Positions 52,154 through 61,863 are shown, numbered from the stretch's first letter. The stretch is 64,000 nucleotides of DNA from an uncultured Bulleidia sp. (GCA_934725105.1 CAKVBD010000003.1:1-64000), one strand, 5' to 3'. Program-made: numbers and translations. The notes: generated from the sequence alone by a model not told the origin.

Positions 52154-53145
52154 TCATCTACATTCTCTATTGTTACTTTTTGATAAGGACTGCGAATATA
52201 TCTACCATTCTTTAAATCAAACGAATCTAACGATTCGTTTTTTGCGAGTACAATTGACAAATCTGCAATCGCATCTGCCTGCATGATTCCATCATTATAG
52301 ACAGTACCAATCATATTACCTTCCTTGACCTGTTCTAATCCATCTTCTGTGCCATCAATACCAATCACGATTGGCCATTGTTCTTTCGCAATTCCATTTT
52401 CATTTAATGCCTGAATTGCACCAATTGCCATCTCATCATTATTTGCCAGAATCAATTCAATATCAGTATTGAATTTTGATATCAGCTGTTTTGTTTTTGT
52501 ACATGCCTGACTTCTATTCCAGTTAGCAATCGCAAAACTTAATTTTTCTAGAACAATACCTTCATCTGAAATTGTTTGAATCGATACATCCGTTCTAACA
52601 ATTGCATCCTGATGTCCTGTTTCGCCTTCTAAAATAATATACTGAATTTTCCCATCTTGATTCTTGTCAACTTCTGGATGTTCTTTGATATAGTCTGAGA
52701 CAATTTCACCTTGCATTTTTCCAGATTCATTCGCATCTGCACCTACATAATATAATCTTGTCCAGCTCTCTAAATCTTGTGAAACCAGTTCTCGATTAAA
52801 GAAAACAATTGGCACATTGGAATCTTCCGCCATACTGATAATTTTTTTCGGTGCAGTTCGATCAACAAGATTGACACAAATCACATCATAAGAATCATTT
52901 AACATATCAGAAACCTGACGATTTTGTGTTGATTGCGACTTTTCAGAATCCACAGATTTTACAATCACATTTTCATATGCATTCAATTGCTTTTCTATTC
53001 TAGATGATAATTCCATAATAAATGGATCATAAGAATCATAATAAGAAATACCAATACGAATCTTCTGTTTTTCTTCAATTGTCTTTTCTTTACAGCCTGT
53101 TAAAAATAACATTAGTGATAATAATCCATACAAAACTTTACGCAT
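52132..53145 (-). CDS. Galactose/glucose-binding lipoprotein paralogue of the sensor locus
   Basis: 337-residue sugar-binding lipoprotein (lipobox F-L-T-G-C) of the MglB family. It keeps the calcium loop (DKNQDGKIQ) and the sugar-binding residues known in E. coli MglB: NRE, GHQDAIVRT (His, Asp, Arg), ANW, NNDEMAIGA, GIDGT and YNDG. It is more faithful to E. coli MglB at the His than the transporter protein at 60614, where the aligned residue is Asn. It is the last gene of a sensor operon (regulator, kinase, two binding proteins), so it probably presents sugar to the kinase rather than to a transporter, though it could also feed MglAC. Confidence 0.85.
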   Translation of the reverse strand: MRKVLYGLLSLMLFLTGCKEKTIEEKQKIRIGISYYDSYDPFIMELSSRIEKQLNAYENVIVKSVDSEKSQSTQNRQVSDMLNDSYDVICVNLVDRTAPKKIISMAEDSNVPIVFFNRELVSQDLESWTRLYYVGADANESGKMQGEIVSDYIKEHPEVDKNQDGKIQYIILEGETGHQDAIVRTDVSIQTISDEGIVLEKLSFAIANWNRSQACTKTKQLISKFNTDIELILANNDEMAIGAIQALNENGIAKEQWPIVIGIDGTEDGLEQVKEGNMIGTVYNDGIMQADAIADLSIVLAKNESLDSFDLKNGRYIRSPYQKVTIENVDDYLRLLQ

Positions 53146-53147
53146 AA

Positions 53148-54104
53148 TCAATCTCCGATTGGAAACAAAATACTTTCATTCTGTTTAGAAAACATGTTTT
53201 CTTTGTTTATCGTATAAAAATCAATCATTTTTTCTTTTCTTTCATGAGGAAACTTGATTCTCTGCACCATTAACTGTACTGCATAATATCCCATCATAAA
53301 TGCATCAGGAACAAGCATGGATTGAATAATACCTTCATCTAATGCATTGACGTTCTGATCTGAACCACCAATACCATACAAGGGAATATTGTATTTCTTC
53401 GCAAAATCAATTCCAGAATCAAGAGAAACACTGTTTAATCCAATCACATAATTTGGAATATCTACAAACTTCAACTGTTCTTCCATTTCTGAAGAACTGC
53501 CACTAACGACCCAGTCAATTTTTGCTCCTGCGTGATCTAAAATATCTTCTAAAGTATTTAGTCGTTTTTTCATATTATATTGATCAACATTATTCGCAAG
53601 AATACCTACACGCTTAAATCGTAAATCTCTTCCCACCTGATCAAATAGTTGAGAAGTTAATGTTGTCGCAATCAATTCATCATCTAATGTTACTGTATCT
53701 ACTTTTTTCAGATCAATGTCATACATTGCACAGTTTGTATTCAACAAAAGAAGGTTTGTTTTAGAAACAATATCATCCACAACTTTTTCTGTATCATTGG
53801 AAGCAATAAATTCAACGATCAATCCATCTGCTCCGTTTCTAATTTCTTTATCAATCATATTTTTCTGATCTGCCAATGTTTCCATACCTGTCGTATTCAC
53901 AATATTTACGATGACATTTTCATTATCCATTGCTTCTCTAACGCCAGATTCAAAGCGATTCCACATATTATTGGAAGAATTTGGAACAATGACTGATATT
54001 TCATATATATTTTCAACCGTTGGAGAGCTCAAAGCAAATATCGTTGACATAATTACGATAGAAAGAATGAGAACTGTAATAATGAATGGTTTATTTTTCT
54101 TCAT
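53148..54104 (-). CDS. Membrane-anchored sugar-binding-like sensor protein
   Basis: 318-residue Peripla_BP_4-like protein with an N-terminal uncleaved-looking helix (FIITVLILSIVIMSTIFAL), no lipobox. The fold is recognisable (ISVIVPNSSNNMWNRFESGVREA, GADGLIVEFIASND, YNIPLYGIGGSDQN, DAFMMGYYAVQLM) but differs from MglB. In Clostridium a comparable protein, XylFII, binds xylose and activates the LytS-type kinase encoded beside it. Start at 54104 after GGAG; five bases downstream of the kinase stop. Confidence 0.8.
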   Translation of the reverse strand: MKKNKPFIITVLILSIVIMSTIFALSSPTVENIYEISVIVPNSSNNMWNRFESGVREAMDNENVIVNIVNTTGMETLADQKNMIDKEIRNGADGLIVEFIASNDTEKVVDDIVSKTNLLLLNTNCAMYDIDLKKVDTVTLDDELIATTLTSQLFDQVGRDLRFKRVGILANNVDQYNMKKRLNTLEDILDHAGAKIDWVVSGSSSEMEEQLKFVDIPNYVIGLNSVSLDSGIDFAKKYNIPLYGIGGSDQNVNALDEGIIQSMLVPDAFMMGYYAVQLMVQRIKFPHERKEKMIDFYTINKENMFSKQNESILFPIGD

Positions 54105-54109
54105 TGATA

Positions 54110-55948
54110 TCACTCCTTCTCAAAATATGTTCCTTCTTCTAGAGCTTTCTGGTTTTCTTCTGTATAAGGAACTGCTGGAATATGAATCGTCACACATGTT
54201 CCTTCATCTAATTCAGAAGCAATGGATATACCATACTGCTCGCCAAATCTAAGCTGAATTCTCTTATGAACATTAATCAAGCCAACTCCAGAACCATGTG
54301 CTTTTTTATGTTCTGTATCTGAAAGAATTGTCTTCAGATAGTCTTCAGGAATACCAAATCCGTTATCACTGACTGTGATATAGATATCATCATTTTCCTT
54401 CCAGCCTTTGACATGGATTTCTCCATCTTCATCCATATTTTTCACACCATAATAGATTGCATTTTCCAGGATTGGCTGAACGATCAGTTTCACTGTGCAA
54501 TACTTTTCAATTTCTTCAGGAATATCAAAGTCATATATAAAGTGATTTTTAAATCGAACTGCCTGAATATTCATGTAGTTCTTGCCGTGTTTGATTTCAT
54601 CCGCAATCGTAATGATTGTTTTTCCTTTAGATAAAGATAGACGGAACAATGAAGCAAGTTCTGTAATCATAAACACCGCATCTTTCTGCTTTCCACCCTC
54701 TTCAATCATCCATACAATGGAATCCAATGTGTTATATAAGAAATGAGGATTGATCTGTGCCTGCAAGGCATCCAGTTCACTCTTTCTCTTTTCTTCTTGT
54801 TCTTTTACAATATCATGCACAAGTCTTTCATTACTTTGTTCATAAAAGCGAATCACTTCTCCAAGATGTTTTACTTCAGATGTCGCACCAGGAAGAATTT
54901 CCAGTCCCTTTTTGCTTCCTTGTGATAAGCCAGAAATAGATTCTGCAAGTACATACAAAGGTCTAGAAACAAATCGAGAAATAAAACGGTTAATAAACAT
55001 TAAAATCAAGAATGTGACTGCCACAAGCAAGATAACAATGTAGCGCATACGATTTGCATAGATAGATGGATTTGCGCTAGAAACAGCCACCAGTTTCCAA
55101 CCTGTATATCCCACTGTATCCACTACGACATTTCTATTTTCACCTTCAAAGTCTTCATTATGCAAACCATCTTTGTACAACGCTGCTTTCATATTGTTTT
55201 CTTTATAGTCACCAGAATTGATCAGCATTTGTTTTGGGTGGTAAATCACTGCACCAGAACCATCAATTAAATATGTATAGAAATTTGTATTGTCAGTATT
55301 CACGGAATTCAGAATTTGTTCAATATAGGAATAATTCATATCTACAAGCAGAACACCTTCACTCATTTTTCCATGATTATTCAAACTGACAGATCTGCTT
55401 AAGGAAATCACCCAGTTATATCGAATCGAAGAATCTTCAAATAAATTTTGCACATGTGGAAGAGAAAAATGCAGATTTTCTACTTCATCCACTGCATTTA
55501 GAAACCATTGTTGTGTTTTCACATCAACATCATCTTTTAAATCTGCATTTGGAGACGCTGCAATCAATTCACCATCTTCAGAAAACAACGCAAAAGAGAT
55601 GAGTTTATCTTTGTTTGCTTCATATAACATATTCATTTCTGTTTCGCATGTTGCATTAGAAATGTCGATTTCTTTAATCGAATTGTAATATAAAGTATCA
55701 GATAATTGTCTCATCTGCTGCAGATAATCTTCAAGATTTGTTGTTGTTTGTGATGTAACCTGCTTTGTTGATTGAATAATCGTTTGTGCACTTTGAATCG
55801 AAAAGAATTTGTAGAAAATAAGTCCAAGAACAAAGACAATCACTGCAGAAACAACAGTAAAGCTAATCAGCATCAAGCCTTGAATACTGATTGATTTAAA
55901 GTTCCATGAATCAATGAATTGATCTTTGATTGTCTTATGTTCACTCAT
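54110..55948 (-). CDS. LytS/YesM-type sensor histidine kinase
   Basis: 612-residue membrane kinase. TM1 at about residues 22-46, an extracellular Cache-like sensor (about 47-285), TM2 at about 287-305, HAMP (about 306-360), then a His_kinase domain with the phospho-His in AQINPHFLYNTLDSIVWM and a C-terminal ATPase with PILENAIYYGVKN (N box), VSDNGFGIP and GSGVGLINVHKRI. Pairs with the AraC-type regulator upstream (four-base overlap). Together with two binding proteins it forms a sugar-sensing system for the neighbouring mgl operon. Confidence 0.92.
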   Translation of the reverse strand: MSEHKTIKDQFIDSWNFKSISIQGLMLISFTVVSAVIVFVLGLIFYKFFSIQSAQTIIQSTKQVTSQTTTNLEDYLQQMRQLSDTLYYNSIKEIDISNATCETEMNMLYEANKDKLISFALFSEDGELIAASPNADLKDDVDVKTQQWFLNAVDEVENLHFSLPHVQNLFEDSSIRYNWVISLSRSVSLNNHGKMSEGVLLVDMNYSYIEQILNSVNTDNTNFYTYLIDGSGAVIYHPKQMLINSGDYKENNMKAALYKDGLHNEDFEGENRNVVVDTVGYTGWKLVAVSSANPSIYANRMRYIVILLVAVTFLILMFINRFISRFVSRPLYVLAESISGLSQGSKKGLEILPGATSEVKHLGEVIRFYEQSNERLVHDIVKEQEEKRKSELDALQAQINPHFLYNTLDSIVWMIEEGGKQKDAVFMITELASLFRLSLSKGKTIITIADEIKHGKNYMNIQAVRFKNHFIYDFDIPEEIEKYCTVKLIVQPILENAIYYGVKNMDEDGEIHVKGWKENDDIYITVSDNGFGIPEDYLKTILSDTEHKKAHGSGVGLINVHKRIQLRFGEQYGISIASELDEGTCVTIHIPAVPYTEENQKALEEGTYFEKE

Positions 55949-57558
55949 ACTTCTTCCTGAATTTTCATTCGATATTTATTTGGAGAAACACCATATGCTT
56001 TTTTAAATACATAGGAAAAATAGTTTGGATCAGTATATCCAACATCACGTGCAATCACATATGTTTTTTCATCTTTTTCTAAAAGCAGTTCAACTGCTTT
56101 TTTCAAACGAATATCTGTCAAATAGCTTGTAAAGGATTTTCCGATTTCCTTCTTAAATACAGTAGAAAAATACGCATATGATACATTCAGATATGCACAG
56201 ATACTTTCAACTGTCAGATCTGGATCATTATATTTTTCATTTGCATAATCGATTGCTTTTACAATAAAGTTTTTCGTCGTATTGGATCGTTTCTCATTGA
56301 TCATACTTTGCATCTTAAAGCAGTGATCTTTCATCCATTCATTCAAATCTTTCAGCTCTAATTTTTCGACCTGAAGAATAATTTCATGATAGCTTGTAAA
56401 TAATTCTGAAATTTCAAGTTTATTTGCTAATGCAAAGCTATACAGTTCACTAACAAGCTGCATGACAAAAAAACGGAATTCAGGCACTTTTGTCAAGCTT
56501 GCCGTAGATTTATCCAGATATTGATCAATGGCATGGGATAATCCTTCTTGATTATTCACTCGCATTTTCTTAAATACTTCATCCAGTGAATCTGTTTCAA
56601 GAAATATAGGCTGTGCGTCTTGATCTGGTTCAATTTCATTGATATTGATTGCTTTCATAGTTCCATATAACGTACGATAGCTGACTGCTAAGCGTGCACC
56701 ATTATAACTGTCTGAAATATCAATTAATTGTGAACAGATTCTACCAATACCAATTGTTACAGTCGCATCGACAACACTCTTTGCTAGACGCGTAAACTTA
56801 TCACAGTCATCCGTCAATTTCGTAATTTCATTTTCTGAAGCATCTAATTGTGCAATCATGACTGTGTTTCCTTGATACGTAAACAATTTACCTTTCCATT
56901 GTTCACACAGCTTTTCTTCTGCCAATTTCTTTACAGACAGGCTGACATATAAAGGGTTGATTTTTTCTTTCAATGTATGTGTAGAAACATGCAAGATCAC
57001 AGCACAATAATATGGACTGTTTAAATCAATAGAATAGATTTCTTTAAAATGATCTAACTGATCTTTTGCAAATTTGTTTTCCATTAAGGAAGCATAAAAC
57101 GATTCCTGTAAGATTGGCAAGGAATCATTATAATATGATTCAAGTTTTGAAATATTCTGTCGTTCATCATATTCTTTATCTAAGGCGTTGCGAATGTTTG
57201 TAAATACAGTCTTTAACTTATCTGCATCAATTGGCTTCAGAATATATTCTTCAGCCTGAATATGTACTGCTTCTTGCGCATATTCAAACTCATCATAGCC
57301 AGAAAAAATGATAATTCGAATATTTGGATACTCTTCCTTCAGTTTGTGAGATAACTGCAGTCCATTCATATATGGCATTGTAATATCTGTCATAACAACT
57401 TCAGGATGGATTTTTTCCGCCACTTCTAATGCATCTAATGCATTTTTACAAATGACAGGTTTTTCAAATCCTAATTCTTCCCACTGCATCTTGTGTGCAA
57501 TTCTTTCCGCAACGTCAATTTCATCATCGACAAGAATAACCTTATATTTATCTCTCAT
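55945..57558 (-). CDS. YesN-type AraC-family response regulator
   Basis: 537-residue regulator. REC domain at about residues 1-125: acidic pair in VILVDDEID, phospho-Asp in VVMTDITMPYMNG (about residue 56), Lys in YILKPID. A long middle region of unknown fold (about 130-425) follows, then two AraC helix-turn-helix motifs (LTVESICAYLNVSYAYFSTVFKKEIGKSF and TYVIARDVGYTDPNYFSYVFKKAYG). Overlaps the kinase by four bases. The likely target is the mgl operon and perhaps its own promoter. Confidence 0.93.
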   Translation of the reverse strand: MRDKYKVILVDDEIDVAERIAHKMQWEELGFEKPVICKNALDALEVAEKIHPEVVMTDITMPYMNGLQLSHKLKEEYPNIRIIIFSGYDEFEYAQEAVHIQAEEYILKPIDADKLKTVFTNIRNALDKEYDERQNISKLESYYNDSLPILQESFYASLMENKFAKDQLDHFKEIYSIDLNSPYYCAVILHVSTHTLKEKINPLYVSLSVKKLAEEKLCEQWKGKLFTYQGNTVMIAQLDASENEITKLTDDCDKFTRLAKSVVDATVTIGIGRICSQLIDISDSYNGARLAVSYRTLYGTMKAININEIEPDQDAQPIFLETDSLDEVFKKMRVNNQEGLSHAIDQYLDKSTASLTKVPEFRFFVMQLVSELYSFALANKLEISELFTSYHEIILQVEKLELKDLNEWMKDHCFKMQSMINEKRSNTTKNFIVKAIDYANEKYNDPDLTVESICAYLNVSYAYFSTVFKKEIGKSFTSYLTDIRLKKAVELLLEKDEKTYVIARDVGYTDPNYFSYVFKKAYGVSPNKYRMKIQEEV

Positions 57559-57563
57559 AATCG

Positions 57564-57881
57564 CTATCTTTCATACACATCATGTGTTTTCTTCCATGCA
57601 TACACAAATCCAGCAAATACGACAATGGAACCAATTAAAGAACCAAGTGGTGAAAATAAACGAATAACAGTAATACATCCCATAGAAATGCCAGTAAACA
57701 GCATGATCATTCCAGCATCATGTGCATATGGTTTTCTTTTTTTCTTTTCAATTGCCTTACTGCCTTTTGGACGGATCATCTCTAATCGTTCATTCTTCAA
57801 TAGTTGAAATGCATAATATAATGGTAAAAATGTTAAAAGTAATGTTACCCAAGATTCATTAATAAATTCTGTAAAACTCAT
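57564..57881 (-). CDS. Small membrane protein, first gene of the sensor operon
   Basis: 105 residues with two or three transmembrane helices (WVTLLLTFLPLYYAFQLL; AGMIMLFTGISMGCITVI; GSLIGSIVVFAGFVYAW) and a Lys/Arg-rich cytoplasmic loop (KGSKAIEKKKRKPY). No family recognised. Starts with AAAGG upstream and ends five bases before the response regulator, so it is part of that operon; it might tune the kinase. Confidence 0.65.
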   Translation of the reverse strand: MSFTEFINESWVTLLLTFLPLYYAFQLLKNERLEMIRPKGSKAIEKKKRKPYAHDAGMIMLFTGISMGCITVIRLFSPLGSLIGSIVVFAGFVYAWKKTHDVYER

Positions 57882-57919
57882 ATGACAACCTTTCTTTGTT
57901 TACTATTATCTCACTTCTG

Positions 57920-57955
57920 TTAAATAAAACAAAGCGTTCCGAAGAACGCTTTGTT
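57920..57955 (-). terminator. Terminator of the mgl operon
   Basis: 12-bp perfect stem AACAAAGCGTTC / GAACGCTTTGTT closed by a UUCG tetraloop, then TTATTT on the minus strand; one of the strongest hairpins in the window. Confidence 0.92.
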
Positions 57956-57974
57956 AATAGGATTTCCCTGAAAA

Positions 57975-58958
57975 TTATTTTTTCTGAACGTACTTACGAA
58001 TATCAAGTGTAATAGCGATCAAGATAACGATACCAATAGCGATATACTGTGCGTTCTGGTCAACACCTAAGTACTGTAATGCAGCCTTCAATAATTCAAG
58101 AACGGCAACACCAATCAGTGCAGATGATACTTTACCACGGCCACCAGTAACAGATACACCACCAAGAGCACAAGCAGCAATACCTTCCATTTCATAGGAT
58201 AGACCTGTATTTACAGAAGAACCACCAGCTTTTGCACCAAGCATGAATCCTGCAAGTGCGAAGTAAGCAGAAGCCTTAGCATAGATGATAACAAGTGTCT
58301 TGTTTACTGGAACACCAGCAACTTCAGCAGCCTGTGCGTTTCCACCAATTGCATACATATATTTTCCATGACGTGTCATGTTGAAGATGAACCATGTAAT
58401 TGCCATTACGATAAGTGCAATCCAGATCAGGTAAGATATACCTAAGAATTTACCCGTTGAGAATGTTGTATATGCTCTAGTAAATCCACCTAATGGAGTA
58501 GCACCTGTATAAATCAAACCAAGACCATAGATAATATCCATCATACCTAATGTAGCGATAAATGGTGGAACATGCAAGTAAGCAACGAATGCACCAGTAA
58601 TTGCACCAAACATTCCACAAATGACCATGACGATCAAGATAACTAAGAATGGATTCAATGGTTCCACACCTGGGAAGAATTTCTGAGAATAATCAAGATT
58701 CTGTAACAATGTACCAGAGATACATGCAGCAAAACCAACCATACGACCACCGGAGAGGTCACAGCCACCAGTGATAACGCATCCTGCGATACCTAATGCA
58801 ATAACAAGTCTATAGGACATGTTTGCCGCAATATTCAGGAAGTTTTTCACTGTAAAGAAGTTATTACTTGTAAAACCTGTATAGAGGACAAGAATGATCA
58901 TGACAACAATAACGCCATTATTGATCAAAAAGTCCTTTAAATTAAAATCCTTTTTCAT
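57975..58958 (-). CDS. mglC: Galactose/methyl-galactoside ABC permease
   Basis: 327-residue inner-membrane permease of the RbsC/MglC family with about ten helices. GCDLSGGRMVGFAA, IATLGMMDIIYGL and ALGGVSVTGGRGKVS are family motifs. Functions as a homodimer with MglA and MglB to import galactose, glucose or methyl-galactosides. Last gene of mglB-mglA-mglC, 15 bases after mglA, with a strong terminator. Confidence 0.95.
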   Translation of the reverse strand: MKKDFNLKDFLINNGVIVVMIILVLYTGFTSNNFFTVKNFLNIAANMSYRLVIALGIAGCVITGGCDLSGGRMVGFAACISGTLLQNLDYSQKFFPGVEPLNPFLVILIVMVICGMFGAITGAFVAYLHVPPFIATLGMMDIIYGLGLIYTGATPLGGFTRAYTTFSTGKFLGISYLIWIALIVMAITWFIFNMTRHGKYMYAIGGNAQAAEVAGVPVNKTLVIIYAKASAYFALAGFMLGAKAGGSSVNTGLSYEMEGIAACALGGVSVTGGRGKVSSALIGVAVLELLKAALQYLGVDQNAQYIAIGIVILIAITLDIRKYVQKK

Positions 58959-58973
58959 TTTCCTTTCCCCTTT

Positions 58974-60482
58974 TTAATACTGAGCAGCATAACTCATGAT
59001 CTTTTCCTGTGTCATGTCGTTACGATCAGTAATTTCACCTGTGAGTTTTCCTTCACTCATAACGTAGATTCTATCAGACATACCAATCAGTTCTGGCATT
59101 TCAGATGAGATCATGATAATTGCTTTACCTTGCTGTGCAAGATTTTCCATGATTTCATAGATTTCATGCTTTGCACCAATATCGATACCTCTTGTAGGTT
59201 CATCCATGATGAGAATATCAGGGTCATTTGCTAACCATCTAGCAACAATTACTTTCTGCTGGTTACCACCAGAAAGTGTAGAAATATGTGTCTGCATGCT
59301 AGGTGTTTTGATACTTAACTGTTGAATAGAATCATCAACGATCTTATTGATTGTTGGATGATCTAAGACAAATCCAGCTTTCAAGTGTTTGTTGTAAATT
59401 GTGATACCAACGTTATCTTTGATGGAAAGACATCCAACAATACCTGTGCCACGTCTATCTTCTGTAATCATACCTAAGCCTGCCTTCATAGCATCTTTAG
59501 GCTGTTTGATTGTTACTTGCTGACCATTGACTTTGATTGTGCCGCTAGAAAGGTTTCTAATACCGAAAATACCTTCCATTAATTCAGTACGCTGCGCGCC
59601 AACAAGTCCACCGAATCCAACAATTTCACCCTTTTTCACATGGAATGAAACATGCTGGAAGCTTCTAGAATGAATAGAACAGATATCTTCACAATCAAGA
59701 ATGACATCGCCAATTTCATGATGATGTTCTGGATAGATCTGTGTCATTTCACGACCTACCATCTTTGTAATGATTTCGTCGATAGATAATTCTTTTGCTG
59801 GCCATGTTCCAATATACTGACCATCACGCATGATTTGAACATCATCCGCAATGCGCTTGATTTCATCCATCTTGTGTGAGATATAGATCATAGCTACGCC
59901 TTCATCTCTTAACTGATTCATGATCTTGAATAAGAATTCAACTTCTTTATCAGATAAGGAAGATGTCGGTTCATCAAAGATAATTACTTTTGCGTTATGA
60001 GATACAGCTTTCGCAATTTCTACACACTGCATCTGTCCAATTGATAATGTACCTAATAATGCTGTTGGATCAAAATCCAATCCTAATTGAGCCAACCATC
60101 TCTTTGTCTCTTCATTCATTGTCTTGTGATCAATGACCTGAAGTGGTCCATATTTGTGTACCGGGAAACGTCCAAGATACATATTCTCTGCAATAGACCT
60201 TGCAGGTACAGGCTGCAATTCCTGATGTACCATTGCAATACCTTTATCCATTGCATCATCAGGATCTTTGATTTCTACTTTTTCTCCATCGATGTAAATT
60301 TCACCAGCATCCATATGATAGATACCGAATAAGCATTTCATCAATGTTGATTTACCTGCACCATTTTCACCCATTAATGCGAGTACTGATCCAGGTCGTA
60401 GAGACAGCTGTACGTTATCAAGTGCCTTAACGCCAGGGAACGACTTGGATACGCCCTTGAGTTCAAGTTTGTATTCCGCCAT
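58974..60482 (-). CDS. mglA: Galactose ABC transporter ATP-binding protein (double ATPase)
   Basis: 502-residue fused double ABC ATPase of the sugar-import class. First half: GENGAGKST, LSIGQMQCVEIAKA, VIIFDEPTSSL. Second half: GLVGAQRTELM in place of Walker A (degenerate, as in the family), LSGGNQQKVIVARWL, LIMDEPTRGID. GGAGG precedes the ATG. Powers import through MglC. Separated from mglB by 131 bases containing a long stem-loop. Confidence 0.96.
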   Translation of the reverse strand: MAEYKLELKGVSKSFPGVKALDNVQLSLRPGSVLALMGENGAGKSTLMKCLFGIYHMDAGEIYIDGEKVEIKDPDDAMDKGIAMVHQELQPVPARSIAENMYLGRFPVHKYGPLQVIDHKTMNEETKRWLAQLGLDFDPTALLGTLSIGQMQCVEIAKAVSHNAKVIIFDEPTSSLSDKEVEFLFKIMNQLRDEGVAMIYISHKMDEIKRIADDVQIMRDGQYIGTWPAKELSIDEIITKMVGREMTQIYPEHHHEIGDVILDCEDICSIHSRSFQHVSFHVKKGEIVGFGGLVGAQRTELMEGIFGIRNLSSGTIKVNGQQVTIKQPKDAMKAGLGMITEDRRGTGIVGCLSIKDNVGITIYNKHLKAGFVLDHPTINKIVDDSIQQLSIKTPSMQTHISTLSGGNQQKVIVARWLANDPDILIMDEPTRGIDIGAKHEIYEIMENLAQQGKAIIMISSEMPELIGMSDRIYVMSEGKLTGEITDRNDMTQEKIMSYAAQY

Positions 60483-60553
60483 TTTATCCTCCGTAATTTT
60501 TCACTTTACTCCGTGAATTTATAGAATTTTTTAAATCAGATTTTAAATAAGAT

Positions 60554-60589
60554 ATGAGTGTGGGCACCGCTATGAGCACCCACACTCAT
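60554..60589 (-). other. Intercistronic stem-loop mglB-mglA
   Basis: A 14-bp stem (ATGAGTGTGGG with CCCACACTCAT, plus two G-U and one G-C pair) and an eight-base loop, 24 bases past the mglB stop. The following sequence (ATATCTTATTT) is not a T-run. Such hairpins after binding-protein genes protect the upstream mRNA so that more binding protein is made than ATPase. Confidence 0.6.
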
Positions 60590-60613
60590 GAGAATCAATG
60601 CTTAAGTTTTAAA

Positions 60614-61654
60614 TTATAAGCCTAAAGATTTCTTGATGTCAGCGATGTTGTCCTTTGTTACCTTAACATAGTCCTTAACATACTTGTATTCAACATCCTT
60701 ACCATCGAGGTAGTCCATAGCAGCATCAGCAGCACCATGAGACTGAGCGATGTGGTCGTTTAATACTGTACCTGTCATTTCACCAGCTTCAACCTTGTCT
60801 AAAGCATCAGCTAATGCGTCAACACCAACTAAGTAGATATCCTTACCAACTGTCTTACCAGCAGCCTTGATAGCTTCAAGAGCACCTAATGCCATAGCAT
60901 CGTTGTTGCAGAATACAACTTCTGCTTCTGGATACTTAGATAGAGCGTTCTGAACCTTTTCCTGAGCCTGTGCCTGGTCCCAGTTAGCAACTTCGTCATC
61001 GAGTTCCTTAACCTTTGTTCCAGCATCTGTTAGAGCCTTAACAGAATATTCTGTTCTGTACTGAGCATCTACGTTTTCAGGGTCACCTTCGATCATGATG
61101 TAAGAAACAACACCATCACCATTGATATCGCCCTTTGTTTCTGTTTCAAGAATGAGTTCGCCCTGGTATGTACCGGACTGTCTAGCGTCAGCACCTACAT
61201 ATGTAACCTTGAGGCCTTCATCCTTCCATCTCTTCTGTTCTTCTTCATCTGGTTCACGGTTGATGTAAACAAGTGGGATATCAGCAGAAGTTACCTTATC
61301 AGTAATTGTTGGAGCTGAAGATGAGTTAACTGGGTTAACGATCATAACATCTACACCCTGTGTAATGAAGTTATCGATCTGAGCTGTCTGAGTAGCCTGG
61401 TCGTTAGCACCATCTGTGATTGTGATGTTGTTCTTGTCGAATCCCTTACTTACTAAGTAGTCTTCGAGTTCAGTTCTGAATAATGTCATGAAGTTATCAT
61501 TGAACTGATAAATTGCGATACCGACTTTCTTGTCAGCATAAGCGCCACCTGTAGTAGTAGCGGATCCACCTGTAGAAGCAGCTGGTTTGCTAGAGCAAGC
61601 ACCTAAACCTAATGCCATTGTTCCAGCGAGTAAAACTTTTGAAAACTTGTTCAT
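60614..61654 (-). CDS. mglB: Galactose-binding lipoprotein of the mgl transporter
   Basis: 346-residue sugar-binding lipoprotein: signal peptide with lipobox L-G-L-G-A-C, Ser/Thr/Gly linker, then the MglB fold. Binding motifs: NRE, YVGADA, the calcium loop (GDINGDGVVS), ENVDAQYRT, ANWDQAQAQ, NNDAMALGA, GVDALADAL, NDHIAQ. Where E. coli MglB has His152 this protein has Asn. Start at the ATG at 61654 after AGGAGGG (spacing 11); the earlier in-frame codons lack a signal peptide layout. First gene of mglBAC; clean codon use suggests high expression. Confidence 0.94.
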   Translation of the reverse strand: MNKFSKVLLAGTMALGLGACSSKPAASTGGSATTTGGAYADKKVGIAIYQFNDNFMTLFRTELEDYLVSKGFDKNNITITDGANDQATQTAQIDNFITQGVDVMIVNPVNSSSAPTITDKVTSADIPLVYINREPDEEEQKRWKDEGLKVTYVGADARQSGTYQGELILETETKGDINGDGVVSYIMIEGDPENVDAQYRTEYSVKALTDAGTKVKELDDEVANWDQAQAQEKVQNALSKYPEAEVVFCNNDAMALGALEAIKAAGKTVGKDIYLVGVDALADALDKVEAGEMTGTVLNDHIAQSHGAADAAMDYLDGKDVEYKYVKDYVKVTKDNIADIKKSLGL

Positions 61655-61715
61655 GGAATAATATTCCCTCCTATTAACTTGTGTGAGGTGTTTTCTGTTC
61701 CTCACTTGATACTAG

Positions 61716-61744
61716 TATTTTAGGAAAACGCTTACAACATTTAA
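61716..61744 (-). promoter_or_regulatory. mgl promoter with cre site
   Basis: TAAAAT (61716-61721, minus) with a weak TTTAAA 17 bases upstream (61739-61744). Between them TGTAAGCGTTTTCC (61722-61735) matches 13 of 14 positions of the CcpA cre consensus. CcpA bound here would block RNA polymerase, so mgl should be repressed when preferred sugars are used. Confidence 0.75.
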
Positions 61745-61863
61745 ATAGAAATTTTTTTGATGGTTCTATAAATTTTTTATGTGAAAATCATGTGAAAGAT
61801 TTCTCAATTTTATGTTTGCTTTGTCATGTTATACTTAAAATGAAAGTTAGAAAGGAAAGAAAC

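Noticed and set aside
60554..60589. The mglB-mglA hairpin as a rho-independent terminator
   Set aside because: The sequence after the stem is ATATCTTATTT, without the T-run seen at the other terminators here, and mglA has no separate strong promoter.
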